NCBI RefSeq assembly: GCF_019173455.1
Contig: NZ_JADPQH010000002.1
Span: forward strand, 1-64,000
Direction of reading: 5' to 3'
DNA length: 64,000 nt
Origin: Nesterenkonia sp. Act20
GTDB lineage: Bacteria > Actinomycetota > Actinomycetes > Actinomycetales > Micrococcaceae
Positions 18,954 through 27,317 of the stretch are shown in pieces (position 1 is the stretch's first letter; each line of letters begins with the position of its first letter). The position numbers and the translations under genes are program-made. Below the pieces are notes generated by a model. That model searched no databases. It was not told where the DNA came from and worked only from the letters and a program-made list of their open reading frames with translations.

Positions 18954-21842
18954 TCAGCGTCCTGCCGAAGCGCTTCGTTCAGTTCTTCCCGCGGCGACGT
19001 CGGCGGCGACCTCCAGCACATGACGGTAGGTGCGCCCGGTGGCACGGGTCATGGCGATCTCGCACGCCCTGTTGGACGATGCGTGCACCACAGCGTCGAT
19101 CTGCTGGACTTCGCGTGCCTCGGCGGCTGTCGCGGAGGCGGTCAGCTCGGGATGCAGCATTCCGCGGTCTCCGGCGAACCCGCAGCAGGCCCAGTCATCA
19201 GGCACGTGCACTCGGTGCGCCACTGCCCGTGCAACACGGAGCAGATCTGCTTCCCCACCAGCCTTCGATGTGGAGCAGGTGGGGTGCAGCGTCAGGGACC
19301 CGACGCGTTGCCCCGGCTCGATCTCCAGACGGGGCAGCACATGCTCCGCCACGAAACTGACGGCGTCGATGACTCGGCCGGCTCGCGGATCCCCCGCCGC
19401 GCCGGCGGCAGCCATGATCGATGCCACACCTTCTGCGCAGGAGCTTGCGTCCACGACGACGGGCACAAGACCCTCGCCCCGATCATCGAGACGTCTCCTG
19501 GTTCGATCCACGGCGTCGAGAACCTGCTCGGCCATCGCCTCATGACCCTCGGCGAGACCTTTGGAGGACCACGGGGTGCCGCAGCACAGCGCATCGATCC
19601 GCTCCGGCATCACCATACTCAGACCCACGATTCCGCACAGCTCGGCGACTGAGGCCTGTGCCCCACGTGATCCATTCGGGGCGGCGAACATCGCACCCTG
19701 ACAGCTCGGCAGAAATATGGCTGCCACGGGGTGCCCGGCGTCCCCGTCATCGCTCGCGCGGCTGCGGCGCCGTCCGCCGGCAGGCAGGTCCGATGTCCAC
19801 AGTGGCACCGTCTCTGCTCCCAGCAGCGAGCGTGCGGAGGCGTTCGGCCAGGCGATCGCAGCGTCCGGCATGCGCGAGGCGGCGTCAAGCCCGCGACCGG
19901 CGGCCTGCGTCACGGCTGACCACCGCGTCGCAGCAAGCTTCCCCAGGCGCTGCTGGGCGGGGCCTCTGCTCTCCTCGCGCAGCCGCTTGACCAGTGCACC
20001 GGTGTCGATGCCGACGGGGCATGCGGTCGCGCACATGCCATCGGCGGCACAGGTCTGAAGACTGTCGTACTCCTGCTGCGAATCCAGCTCGGCGACAAGC
20101 GTTCGGTCCCCGCGAGCCAGCGCACGCTCGCGCTCCCGGCGCACAACGATCCGCTGCCGAGGGGTGAGCGTGAGATCCCGGCTGGGACAGACAGGCTCGC
20201 AGTAGCCACACTCGACGCAACGATCCACTTCAGCATCGACTCGGTCCACCGGCTTGAGGTGATGCAGATGCGCCTGGTCATCCGCAGTGAGCACCACGCC
20301 GGGATTGAGGATCCCCGATGGATCACAGGCTGACTTGATCCTGTGGAGGACCTGAACCAGGTCCGGGGAATATTGACGATCGATGAACGGCGCCATCGCC
20401 CGTCCCGTGCCGTGCTCCGCCTTGAGGTTTCCGCCCTGACGAAGAACCAGCTCCACGAGATCCTCGGTGAAGGCGGCCAATCGCTCCAGCGCCGCGGGGT
20501 CTTCGGTGTCCTCCGTCAGCATGAAGTGGATATTGCCGTCCTTGGCATGACCGAAGATCACGGGATCCACATATCCGTGGTCCGCCAGCAGCACGGACAG
20601 CTCCTCGCAGGTACGGGCGAGGCGCTGAACAGGCACCACCACGTCCTCCAGGAGAGCCATCGTCCCGGGCGGGCGTGCCCCTGCGACCGCCGCGTAGAGT
20701 CCCTTGCGGACCGCCCACAGCTGCGCGCGACGACTCGCATCACGAGTCAGCTCCACCGGATGCGCCGTCGGGGCCCGGTCCAGGCTCGAGGCCACGTGTG
20801 CGAGATGCTGACCAAGTTCGTCCGCTGAATCGGCACGGTACTCGACGAGGATCGCGGCGTGCGTCTCTACCGTGAGATCCGCGATGACTGCGGGGACGTC
20901 GGGGCTTCGACTCGCCACCTTCAAAGAGGTGGCGTCCATCAGCTCCAGGGCCTTGGCCCCGGTGCTGACCAGTTCGGGCAGGGCGCGAGCCGCGACGTCG
21001 AGCGAGTCGAAGACCATGAGTCCCGTCGCGCAATAGGAGTGGACGGGCACGGTGCGGAACACCGCTTCGGCCACGAAGCCCAGGGTCCCCTCGGAACCGA
21101 TCATCAGCTGCAGAAGCATCTGGACCGGATCGTCATAGAGGCTGAGGGCGTCGAGGGAGTATCCCATCGTGTTCTTCATCGAGAATCGTTCAGCGATCTC
21201 GGCCATGGCGGACGGATCTGCTCGAACCTCATCCCTGAGCGCTTCCAGTTCGCTGACGAGTCCAGGTTCCTCCGCACGAAGAGTCTCCAGGGCGTCGGCT
21301 CTGGAGGTGTCCACGACTGTCCCGGAGGGCAGCACGAGCGTCATCGACTCCAGGGTCTTGGCACTGTTGTGCTCGATCCCCGCCGCCATGCCCGAAGAGT
21401 TGTTCGCGATCACCCCTCCCACGGTGCACGCCGCCTCGCTCGCTGGATCAGGGCCCAGCGCTCGACCATGGCGAGCCAGGCGGATGTTGACTGCGCGAAG
21501 CGTGGCACCTGGCTGAACCCGGACACGGCGTCCCTCATCCAGGACCTCGATCGCGCGAAAGCCTCGCCTGGTATCGACCTGGATGCCCGCGCCGATGGAC
21601 TGTCCGGAGAGACTCGTCCCTCCCGAGCGGAAGGTCACCGAGGTGTCATGCTTGGCCGCCAGGTGAAGCACGGCACTCACCGCGGCGATGTCCTCCGCGA
21701 TGACGACCACCTGCGGAATCATGAGGTAGTGCGAGGCATCGTGAGCACGTGCATGCAGGTCGATCGCGCGGTCAAGCACGTTTTCGGCACCCAGCTCACG
21801 GCGAAGCTCATCGATCAAGGGTGTGGTGGTCTTCAGCTCCAT
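18954..21842 (-). CDS. FAD-linked oxidase fused to iron-sulfur subunit (D-lactate dehydrogenase-type)
   Basis: The 962-residue protein joins a GlcD-like and a GlcF-like half. Residues ~35-220 are the FAD-binding_4 domain (TFRSGGTSLSGQSIGAGIQV, TVGGVIANNSSGM), followed by an FAD-oxidase C domain (GHAKDGNIHF, KAEHGTGRAMAPFI). From ~540 come two 4Fe-4S motifs, CVECGYCEPVCP and CAADGMCATACP, then two CCG-type segments (ALCCGTPWSSKG, WACCGFAGDRGM). This is the layout of Dld-II D-lactate dehydrogenases and of YdiJ D-2-hydroxyglutarate dehydrogenase. D-lactate is favoured here because MurQ, encoded two genes upstream, releases D-lactate. It overlaps the kinase gene by 10 nt. Membrane-associated electron delivery to quinone is inferred. 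Confidence 0.85.
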   Translation of the reverse strand: MELKTTTPLIDELRRELGAENVLDRAIDLHARAHDASHYLMIPQVVVIAEDIAAVSAVLHLAAKHDTSVTFRSGGTSLSGQSIGAGIQVDTRRGFRAIEVLDEGRRVRVQPGATLRAVNIRLARHGRALGPDPASEAACTVGGVIANNSSGMAAGIEHNSAKTLESMTLVLPSGTVVDTSRADALETLRAEEPGLVSELEALRDEVRADPSAMAEIAERFSMKNTMGYSLDALSLYDDPVQMLLQLMIGSEGTLGFVAEAVFRTVPVHSYCATGLMVFDSLDVAARALPELVSTGAKALELMDATSLKVASRSPDVPAVIADLTVETHAAILVEYRADSADELGQHLAHVASSLDRAPTAHPVELTRDASRRAQLWAVRKGLYAAVAGARPPGTMALLEDVVVPVQRLARTCEELSVLLADHGYVDPVIFGHAKDGNIHFMLTEDTEDPAALERLAAFTEDLVELVLRQGGNLKAEHGTGRAMAPFIDRQYSPDLVQVLHRIKSACDPSGILNPGVVLTADDQAHLHHLKPVDRVDAEVDRCVECGYCEPVCPSRDLTLTPRQRIVVRRERERALARGDRTLVAELDSQQEYDSLQTCAADGMCATACPVGIDTGALVKRLREESRGPAQQRLGKLAATRWSAVTQAAGRGLDAASRMPDAAIAWPNASARSLLGAETVPLWTSDLPAGGRRRSRASDDGDAGHPVAAIFLPSCQGAMFAAPNGSRGAQASVAELCGIVGLSMVMPERIDALCCGTPWSSKGLAEGHEAMAEQVLDAVDRTRRRLDDRGEGLVPVVVDASSCAEGVASIMAAAGAAGDPRAGRVIDAVSFVAEHVLPRLEIEPGQRVGSLTLHPTCSTSKAGGEADLLRVARAVAHRVHVPDDWACCGFAGDRGMLHPELTASATAAEAREVQQIDAVVHASSNRACEIAMTRATGRTYRHVLEVAADVAAGRTERSASAGR

Positions 21843-22831
21843 ATGAACCCCTCCTGGGGACTCAGTACGCCCCGTCCATGGAGTCGCGCCAGGGACAGCG
21901 AGCCTTCCAGCGGGTCTCCCAAGGCTTCGCCGATCGAGACGTCCGCACGCTGGTTCGCGACTTCTTCGGCAAAGGCGTCACTGAGCAGCGGGCCGGCACC
22001 CACAAGTCCACCGGTGAGCACCAGCTGTGCGGGGCGGTCCTCCCCCAGCGCCGCGAGACCGCTCTTCGCAGCCTCCCGGCCCGCCGCGCGGACCAAAGCA
22101 CGGGCGGTCTCGTCTCCGCGGGCGGCGACTGCCACCACCTCGGCGGCGAACTCGGCGAGGACGCCTGCCCGATCGTCGCGCGTGTAGAGCTGAGCAGGCC
22201 AGGATTCGGGCTCACCGAACCAGTGACGACCCGCCGTCAGCAGGGCGTGACCATGGGTCTCGAGGCCGTCGTGGGCCCGCATGGCCGCTTCCAGGCCACA
22301 CCGACCCAGCCATGCCCCACCGCCACGATCGCCCAGAAGGTGTCCCCAGCCATCGACGCGACGCCACGCGTGTTCATCGCCCACCGCCTCTGCCATGCCA
22401 GGGTGGCTGATCGCGATGGCACCCGTGCCCAGCGCCACCACTGCTCCTCCTGCCTCCCCGAGCGCACCGAGATGCGCCGTGACCGCGTCGATGGCGATGG
22501 CGGTCTGCGTTCCGAGCTCGGCGCGCAGCTGCACTGCCAACTCTTGCGGGTCCTGCACCAGGGAAGCCAGTCCTGACGCCCCGATGCCGACTCCGCTCAG
22601 GCGCGAGGTCTCCTCCGGCCAGGAGGTCATGGCACGAGAGAGCATCTCGCGGATCACCTGCGGGGCAGTGGATCCGCCGGCGCGCACCTCGATTCGCGGC
22701 CCGTCCAGGACTCTTCGCAGGCCTCCGGCCAGAGGCCGCACTGCGAGACGGCTCCCCGAGCCTCCGAGGTCCAGCCCCACCAGGGACCCAGAGAGCGGCC
22801 CCTCCCGGGGATCTTCCACCTTGTGGATCAT
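21833..22831 (-). CDS. BadF/BcrA-type amino-sugar kinase (MurNAc/GlcNAc kinase)
   Basis: The 332-residue protein has the actin-fold phosphate-1 motif LVGLDLGGSGSRLAV, a central VVALGTGAIAI and GWGHLLGDRGGGAWLG, and adenosine-motif LVLTGGLVGAGPLL. These are features of the NagK-like BadF/BcrA/BcrD ATPases, which include clostridial MurK, able to phosphorylate MurNAc and GlcNAc. Coupled to murQ by ATGA and overlapping the dehydrogenase start by 10 nt. MurNAc kinase is the best guess because its product would be the MurQ substrate; a GlcNAc kinase feeding nagA is equally compatible with the sequence. Confidence 0.8.
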   Translation of the reverse strand: MIHKVEDPREGPLSGSLVGLDLGGSGSRLAVRPLAGGLRRVLDGPRIEVRAGGSTAPQVIREMLSRAMTSWPEETSRLSGVGIGASGLASLVQDPQELAVQLRAELGTQTAIAIDAVTAHLGALGEAGGAVVALGTGAIAISHPGMAEAVGDEHAWRRVDGWGHLLGDRGGGAWLGRCGLEAAMRAHDGLETHGHALLTAGRHWFGEPESWPAQLYTRDDRAGVLAEFAAEVVAVAARGDETARALVRAAGREAAKSGLAALGEDRPAQLVLTGGLVGAGPLLSDAFAEEVANQRADVSIGEALGDPLEGSLSLARLHGRGVLSPQEGFIWS

Positions 22832-23760
22832 GGACGGTTCACAGCATTTCTGGGGTCTCGGAGAGCCTCGCGCACGGAACCTGCATGCTTGTCCAGGAGC
22901 TCGGCCGCTTCCGCAACGGGCAGCTCCCCCAGCGCGGAGAGGATGCCCACCTTGAGGTCTCCTCCGGTTCTTTCGAGCAGCGCCCTGGCCTCGGGCTCAT
23001 CGAGATCGGCCGCTTCGCACAGGATGCGGGTTGTCCGCTCGCGGAGTTTCGCGTTGGTCGCCACCACCGAGACCATCAGGTTCTGCCAGGTGCGACCGAG
23101 CTCGATCATCAGCGCGGTGGAGAACCCATTGAGCACCAGCTTCTGTGCGGTGCCTGCTTTCATCCGGGTGGAGCCGGTGACGACCTCCGGACCGGTGTTC
23201 AAGAGAAGGTGCTGGTCCGCGTGGGCCGCCACTCGAGCATCCGGGTTGCTGGAGATCAGCACGGTGTACGCGCCAGCGCCCCGTGCCGCCTCCAGCGCAC
23301 CTGCCACGTATGGGGTGTTGCCGCTCGAGGCGATGCCGATCGCGAGGTCATCGGAGCTCAGCGTGCTCGCATCGGTGCGTCCAGAGTCGACCGAGTCTTC
23401 GGCATTCTCGACGGCTTCCACCAGGGCCTGCGATCCACCTGCGATATGTCCCACGACGCGGCCTGGTTCGAGATTGAAGGTGGGCATCAGTTCGCTGGCA
23501 TCGAGGACCCCCAGCCGACCCGAGGTCCCTGCCCCGAAGTAATGCACCGTCCCTCCACGGCGGAGCCGCCGTGCAGCCTCGTGCACCACGGGGGCAAGCT
23601 CGGGGAGCACCGCAGCGGCCGCGTCCACTGCCACACGATCTTCGGTGTTGAGCAGCTGCAGGACCTCCAGGGTGTCGAGGTCATCGAGGTTCATGCTGCG
23701 CGGATTGCGCTGCTCCGTCGGAGGCAGGGCACCGGTTGCGGAGGCCGAACTGGCGCTCAT
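22828..23760 (-). CDS. murQ: N-acetylmuramic acid 6-phosphate etherase
   Basis: Cleaves the lactyl ether of MurNAc-6-phosphate to GlcNAc-6-phosphate and D-lactate. The 310-residue protein (MurQ about 300) has the SIS domain with YFGAGTSGRLGVLDASELMP, containing the expected catalytic glutamate, GIASSGNTPYVAGAL, and the family signature GTAQKLVLNGFSTALMI followed by NLMVSVVATNAKL. The ATG at 23760 overlaps the symporter stop (ATGA). A longer frame extends into the symporter gene and is rejected. Confidence 0.96.
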   Translation of the reverse strand: MSASSASATGALPPTEQRNPRSMNLDDLDTLEVLQLLNTEDRVAVDAAAAVLPELAPVVHEAARRLRRGGTVHYFGAGTSGRLGVLDASELMPTFNLEPGRVVGHIAGGSQALVEAVENAEDSVDSGRTDASTLSSDDLAIGIASSGNTPYVAGALEAARGAGAYTVLISSNPDARVAAHADQHLLLNTGPEVVTGSTRMKAGTAQKLVLNGFSTALMIELGRTWQNLMVSVVATNAKLRERTTRILCEAADLDEPEARALLERTGGDLKVGILSALGELPVAEAAELLDKHAGSVREALRDPRNAVNRP

Positions 23761-25253
23761 CGCTGCATCTCCGTGAGCTGGACGGGCGCGGCGGGGGTGG
23801 AATGACGCAGCGAGAGCAGACCCCCGACGGCGAATGTCACCAGGACGCCCATCAGCGGGTACCACTGCCACGCCACCCAGACTTCTCCCACCACATACTT
23901 CTCCATCACGAAGAAGAACGCATTGACGGCGACCGCGAACACGAAGGCGATGTTCGCGTCAGCCGCGCGGGCCCGCTTGTTGATGATGCCGAACATGAAG
24001 GCCCCCAACAGTCCGCCGTAGGTGATTCCTGCGACCCCGAGGGCGAGGACGACGATGTTGCCTTCGTCGGAGCGGAACACCATCGCCGGAGCGATGAATG
24101 CGAGTCCCCAGCCGATGGTGGCCCAGCGGCCTGCGCGGAGGCCCTGCTCGTCGGTGAGAGGGGTCTTCTTCAGTCGCGCGTAGACGTCCGTGACCGTGGA
24201 GGAGGACAGCGCTGAGAGCGAGGAGGACAGTGTGGACATGGCGGCCGCCAGGATTCCGGCGAGCAGCAGTCCGGTGACGCCTGGTGGCAGACCCTCCACG
24301 ATGAACATCGGGAAGATCTCGTCATCGCGGGTCAGGCCCAGTGAATCTGGAGTCGCCTGATCGTAGTAGCCCCACAGCGCCAGTCCCACCAGCAGGAAGA
24401 TGGCGAACTGGAAGAGCACGATGACGCCGGAGACGATGATGGCCTTCTGTGCCTCCGCCTTGGTGCGGCAGGCCAGGAGTCGCTGGACGACGAGCTGGTC
24501 TGAACCGTGCGAGGCCATGGCGAAGACTGCGCCGCCCAGCAGCGATGCGATGAATGACCCGCTGGTGGAAATCGGGTTGCCCTCGAAGATGAACATGGTG
24601 AATTTGCCCGCGTCCGCGGCCTCTGTGAACCATCCCCCGCCGGTCGCGGAGGTGATCACGATGATGGAGAGGATGCCGCCACCGACGTAGAGGAACATCT
24701 GCGCCACATCGACCCAGACCACGGCCTTGATGCCACCGATGAACGTGTAGAGGATGGTGACCACTGCGAGCACCACGATGATCGTGAAGTAGTTCGCGTT
24801 GATGCCGATCCCGTCGAGGATGATCTTCAGTGGAATAGCCGCGGCCAGGACGCGGATGCCGTCTGCCAGGAGCCGTGTGATCAGAAATGTCACGCCGGCG
24901 GTGGTCTGCGTGCTCTGTCCGAAGCGCTTACCGAGGTAGGCGTAGGCGGTGACCATCTCGCCGTCGTAGTAGCGCGGCAGCATGAAGAACGCGACGACCA
25001 CGCGTCCCAGGATGTAGCCGAGTCCCAGCTGGAGATAGGAGATGTCTCCCAGGTAGCTCATGACGGGAATGCCGATCACGGTGAGCGCACTTGTCTCGGT
25101 CGCGACGACGGACAGACACACCGCCCACCACGGCAGGTTGCGGCCCCCGAGGAAGTAGTCCTTGAGTCCGGTCTGCCGACCGCTCAGTTTGATGCCCAGC
25201 CAGGCGGTGGCGGCGAGATACGCCACAATCACCAGAAGGTCTATGGTCTGCAC
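23757..25253 (-). CDS. Sodium:solute symporter family transporter (candidate MurNAc/anhMurNAc importer)
   Basis: The 498-residue polytopic membrane protein has the SSS (SLC5-like) signature: KDYFLGGRNLPWWAVCLSVV, VATETSALTVIGIP, GYILGRVVVAFFMLPRYYDG, and GVAGITYGGLLGAFMFGI late in the chain, with about 13 hydrophobic segments. SSS members carry sugars, amino acids, nucleosides or sialic acid with sodium. It lies between anmK (48 bp) and murQ (4-nt overlap), so its substrate is probably MurNAc, anhydro-MurNAc or a GlcNAc-containing disaccharide (inference from context). Confidence 0.88.
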   Translation of the reverse strand: MQTIDLLVIVAYLAATAWLGIKLSGRQTGLKDYFLGGRNLPWWAVCLSVVATETSALTVIGIPVMSYLGDISYLQLGLGYILGRVVVAFFMLPRYYDGEMVTAYAYLGKRFGQSTQTTAGVTFLITRLLADGIRVLAAAIPLKIILDGIGINANYFTIIVVLAVVTILYTFIGGIKAVVWVDVAQMFLYVGGGILSIIVITSATGGGWFTEAADAGKFTMFIFEGNPISTSGSFIASLLGGAVFAMASHGSDQLVVQRLLACRTKAEAQKAIIVSGVIVLFQFAIFLLVGLALWGYYDQATPDSLGLTRDDEIFPMFIVEGLPPGVTGLLLAGILAAAMSTLSSSLSALSSSTVTDVYARLKKTPLTDEQGLRAGRWATIGWGLAFIAPAMVFRSDEGNIVVLALGVAGITYGGLLGAFMFGIINKRARAADANIAFVFAVAVNAFFFVMEKYVVGEVWVAWQWYPLMGVLVTFAVGGLLSLRHSTPAAPVQLTEMQR

Positions 25254-25301
25254 GTGGTTCCTCTTTCCATCATCAAGGTGCTTCTTTCGATTGGTGTGGG
25301 G

Positions 25302-26486
25302 TCAGCTGGCGACATGGAGCCGTGCTGGTCCAGTGCGCAGCGGCGCCGGGAGTCGGAGCGGTTGCGCCCCTGGGGTGAACCGACCGGCGAGTGTCCCGTG
25401 GGCTGCTCCGGTGACACTTGGAATCGTCGCCGGCAGGCCGTGCCAGCTGAGCCAGCCCAGCAGGGCCATAAGGCACCCCTCCTTTGCCTCAGAGGGCAGG
25501 CCGAGCGCCTCATCGGTCGTGCTGACCGGAACCTCTGTGCCGAGTTCCGCACGCAGCTCCGACATCAGGACGGGGTTCCGCGTTCCACCTCCCGACACGG
25601 CGATCTCACTGACTCCCAGGGGCCGGCAGGCCTGCGCGACCGTGCGAGCGGTGAGTCGGGTCAGCGTTGCGATCACGTCGTAGGGGTCCAGTCCTGGATG
25701 ACGCGTGAGGTGGCGGTCCAGGTAGGTGCCGTGGAACAGCTCCTTGCCCGTGGACTTGGGAGCCGGGAGGGCGTAGTAGGGATCCGCCAGGAGATCTGCC
25801 AGCAGCGCCTCGTCGACCTCACCCCGGGCGGCCAGCTCACCGTCCCTATCGAAGGCTCTGGGGTCTCCGGTGATTCTGCGCGCCATGACGTCGATCAGGG
25901 CGTTGGCGGGCCCAGTGTCGAAGGCGACCGTGTCGCTGGTGGGTGAGACGACGGTGACGTTGGCGATGCCGCCCAGGTTGAGCATCGCCCGTGGCTGGTC
26001 TCCGCCGACCAGGAGCAGGTGGTCCAACATCCCTGCGAGCGGTGCGCCCTGACCTCCCGCGGCCACGTCGCGAGCCCGGAGGTCCGAGAGGACCGGCACC
26101 CCGAGTCTCTCTGCGATCCACGCCGGCTGACCGAGCTGCAGGGTCGACTCGACCGCGCCGTCGCGGACGTCGTGCCGGATGGTCTGCCCGTGCGATACGA
26201 CCAGCTCACACTCGAGACCTGTCTCCTCGGACACGGCGGCCACAGCCTCGGCGCAGAGCTGTCCAAGTCTGCGGTCCACGCTGCTCACGAGCGTGAGCGG
26301 CACCGGGTCAGGCTCCAAAAGGCGCAGGATGTCCAGAGCGAGGTCCGAGTCGAAGGGCACCTCCTGGAATGCGCGAAGGTCCATCCGCAGCTCGGGCTGA
26401 TCCGCCGTGCCCCCGAGGTGGAACTCCACCAGCGCGACGTCGAGCGCGTCGGCGGATGTCCCGGTCATCAGTCCTGCCACGATCAT
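25302..26486 (-). CDS. anmK: Anhydro-N-acetylmuramic acid kinase
   Basis: Opens the 1,6-anhydro ring of anhMurNAc and phosphorylates it to MurNAc-6-phosphate. The 394-residue protein begins GLMTGTSADALDVALVEF, has VSHGQTIRHDV, NLGGIANVTVV with FDTGPANALID, and ISGGGTRNPVLM-like AVSGGGTRNPVLMSEL. Length matches AnmK (about 370-390). ATGA-coupled to gntR upstream. Confidence 0.95.
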   Translation of the reverse strand: MIVAGLMTGTSADALDVALVEFHLGGTADQPELRMDLRAFQEVPFDSDLALDILRLLEPDPVPLTLVSSVDRRLGQLCAEAVAAVSEETGLECELVVSHGQTIRHDVRDGAVESTLQLGQPAWIAERLGVPVLSDLRARDVAAGGQGAPLAGMLDHLLLVGGDQPRAMLNLGGIANVTVVSPTSDTVAFDTGPANALIDVMARRITGDPRAFDRDGELAARGEVDEALLADLLADPYYALPAPKSTGKELFHGTYLDRHLTRHPGLDPYDVIATLTRLTARTVAQACRPLGVSEIAVSGGGTRNPVLMSELRAELGTEVPVSTTDEALGLPSEAKEGCLMALLGWLSWHGLPATIPSVTGAAHGTLAGRFTPGAQPLRLPAPLRTGPARLHVAS

Positions 26487-27205
26487 GAGATCTCCTCCAC
26501 AGTGTTCGCCGGCACGCTCAGTTCAGTCCGAATCTTGTAGCGGTCCCCGCGATAGAGAGAACGCACAAACTCGATGGGCTGCCCTTCGGGACCCCAGGAC
26601 GTTCGCTCGAACATCAAGGCCGGGGAATGCAGGGGCACGTTCAGGTCTTTTGCCTCGTCACTGTCCAGGACGGTGGGTTCGATGGTCTGGACGCTGCGCC
26701 GCACGCTGATGCCCAGTCGTTCGCGGAGCAGGTCGTAGAAGGAACGATCCTCCAGGTCGGCTGCGTGAAGATCAGGCATCAGGTGTCGTGGAACGTTGAG
26801 CTCCTCCACGGCGATGGGCTCGTCATCGGCCAGCCTCAGGCGCGTCACCCGGGTGATCTCAGCCGAAGGGTCGATGTTCAGCCGTCGACCGAAACGAGCC
26901 CCCGCCGGAAGCACCTCGAACGCCAGGGTCCGAGCACCTGGACGCAGTCCCCGTGCTCGCATGTCCTCTGAGAATGAGCTGGCGAGCAGCGGCTGGTCCA
27001 GCTTCGGGCCCAGCGCGAACACCCCGGCTCCGTGGCGACGACGCACGGCGCCACGTGCCACGAGCTCGTCGATCGCGCGCCGAAGGGTCATCCGGGACAC
27101 CCCGAGCTCTTGGGCGAGATCTCGCTCAGGGGGAAACGGGTCTCCCGCAGACATCTGGTCCAGGCGATCCAAGAGCTGGTTGCGCACATCGTGGTATTTG
27201 GTCAC
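26483..27205 (-). CDS. GntR family regulator, HutC/UTRA type
   Basis: The 240-residue protein has an N-terminal winged helix (FPPERDLAQELGVSRMTLRR, GAVRRRHGAGVFAL) and a C-terminal UTRA effector domain (EITRVTRLRLADDEPIAVEE, SFYDLLRERLGISV, EFVRSLYRGDRYKI). Relatives DasR and NagR sense GlcN-6-P or GlcNAc-6-P and control amino-sugar genes. As first gene of the operon and divergent from nagA, it is the likely local regulator. The GTG at 27205 lacks a clear Shine-Dalgarno, so a leaderless or weakly translated message is possible. Confidence 0.92.
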   Translation of the reverse strand: MTKYHDVRNQLLDRLDQMSAGDPFPPERDLAQELGVSRMTLRRAIDELVARGAVRRRHGAGVFALGPKLDQPLLASSFSEDMRARGLRPGARTLAFEVLPAGARFGRRLNIDPSAEITRVTRLRLADDEPIAVEELNVPRHLMPDLHAADLEDRSFYDLLRERLGISVRRSVQTIEPTVLDSDEAKDLNVPLHSPALMFERTSWGPEGQPIEFVRSLYRGDRYKIRTELSVPANTVEEIS

Positions 27206-27239
27206 GCCACTATTGAGACACAGCCCACTCTCAGAATCA

Positions 27240-27252
27240 AGACCACTGGACT
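27240..27252. promoter_or_regulatory. Candidate GntR-family operator between gntR and nagA
   Basis: AGACCACTGGACT is a near-palindrome (AGACCA-C-TGGACT, one mismatch) in the 112-bp divergent region. Its half-sites match the TGGTCT/AGACCA halves of DasR/NagR-type operators, though spacing and order differ. Confidence 0.35.
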
Positions 27253-27317
27253 AACTTTGTCTCTGCTGTGATGATGTGAGGAGTCACACCTGCGAGAACC
27301 ACCGCCCGGGAGGCCCG

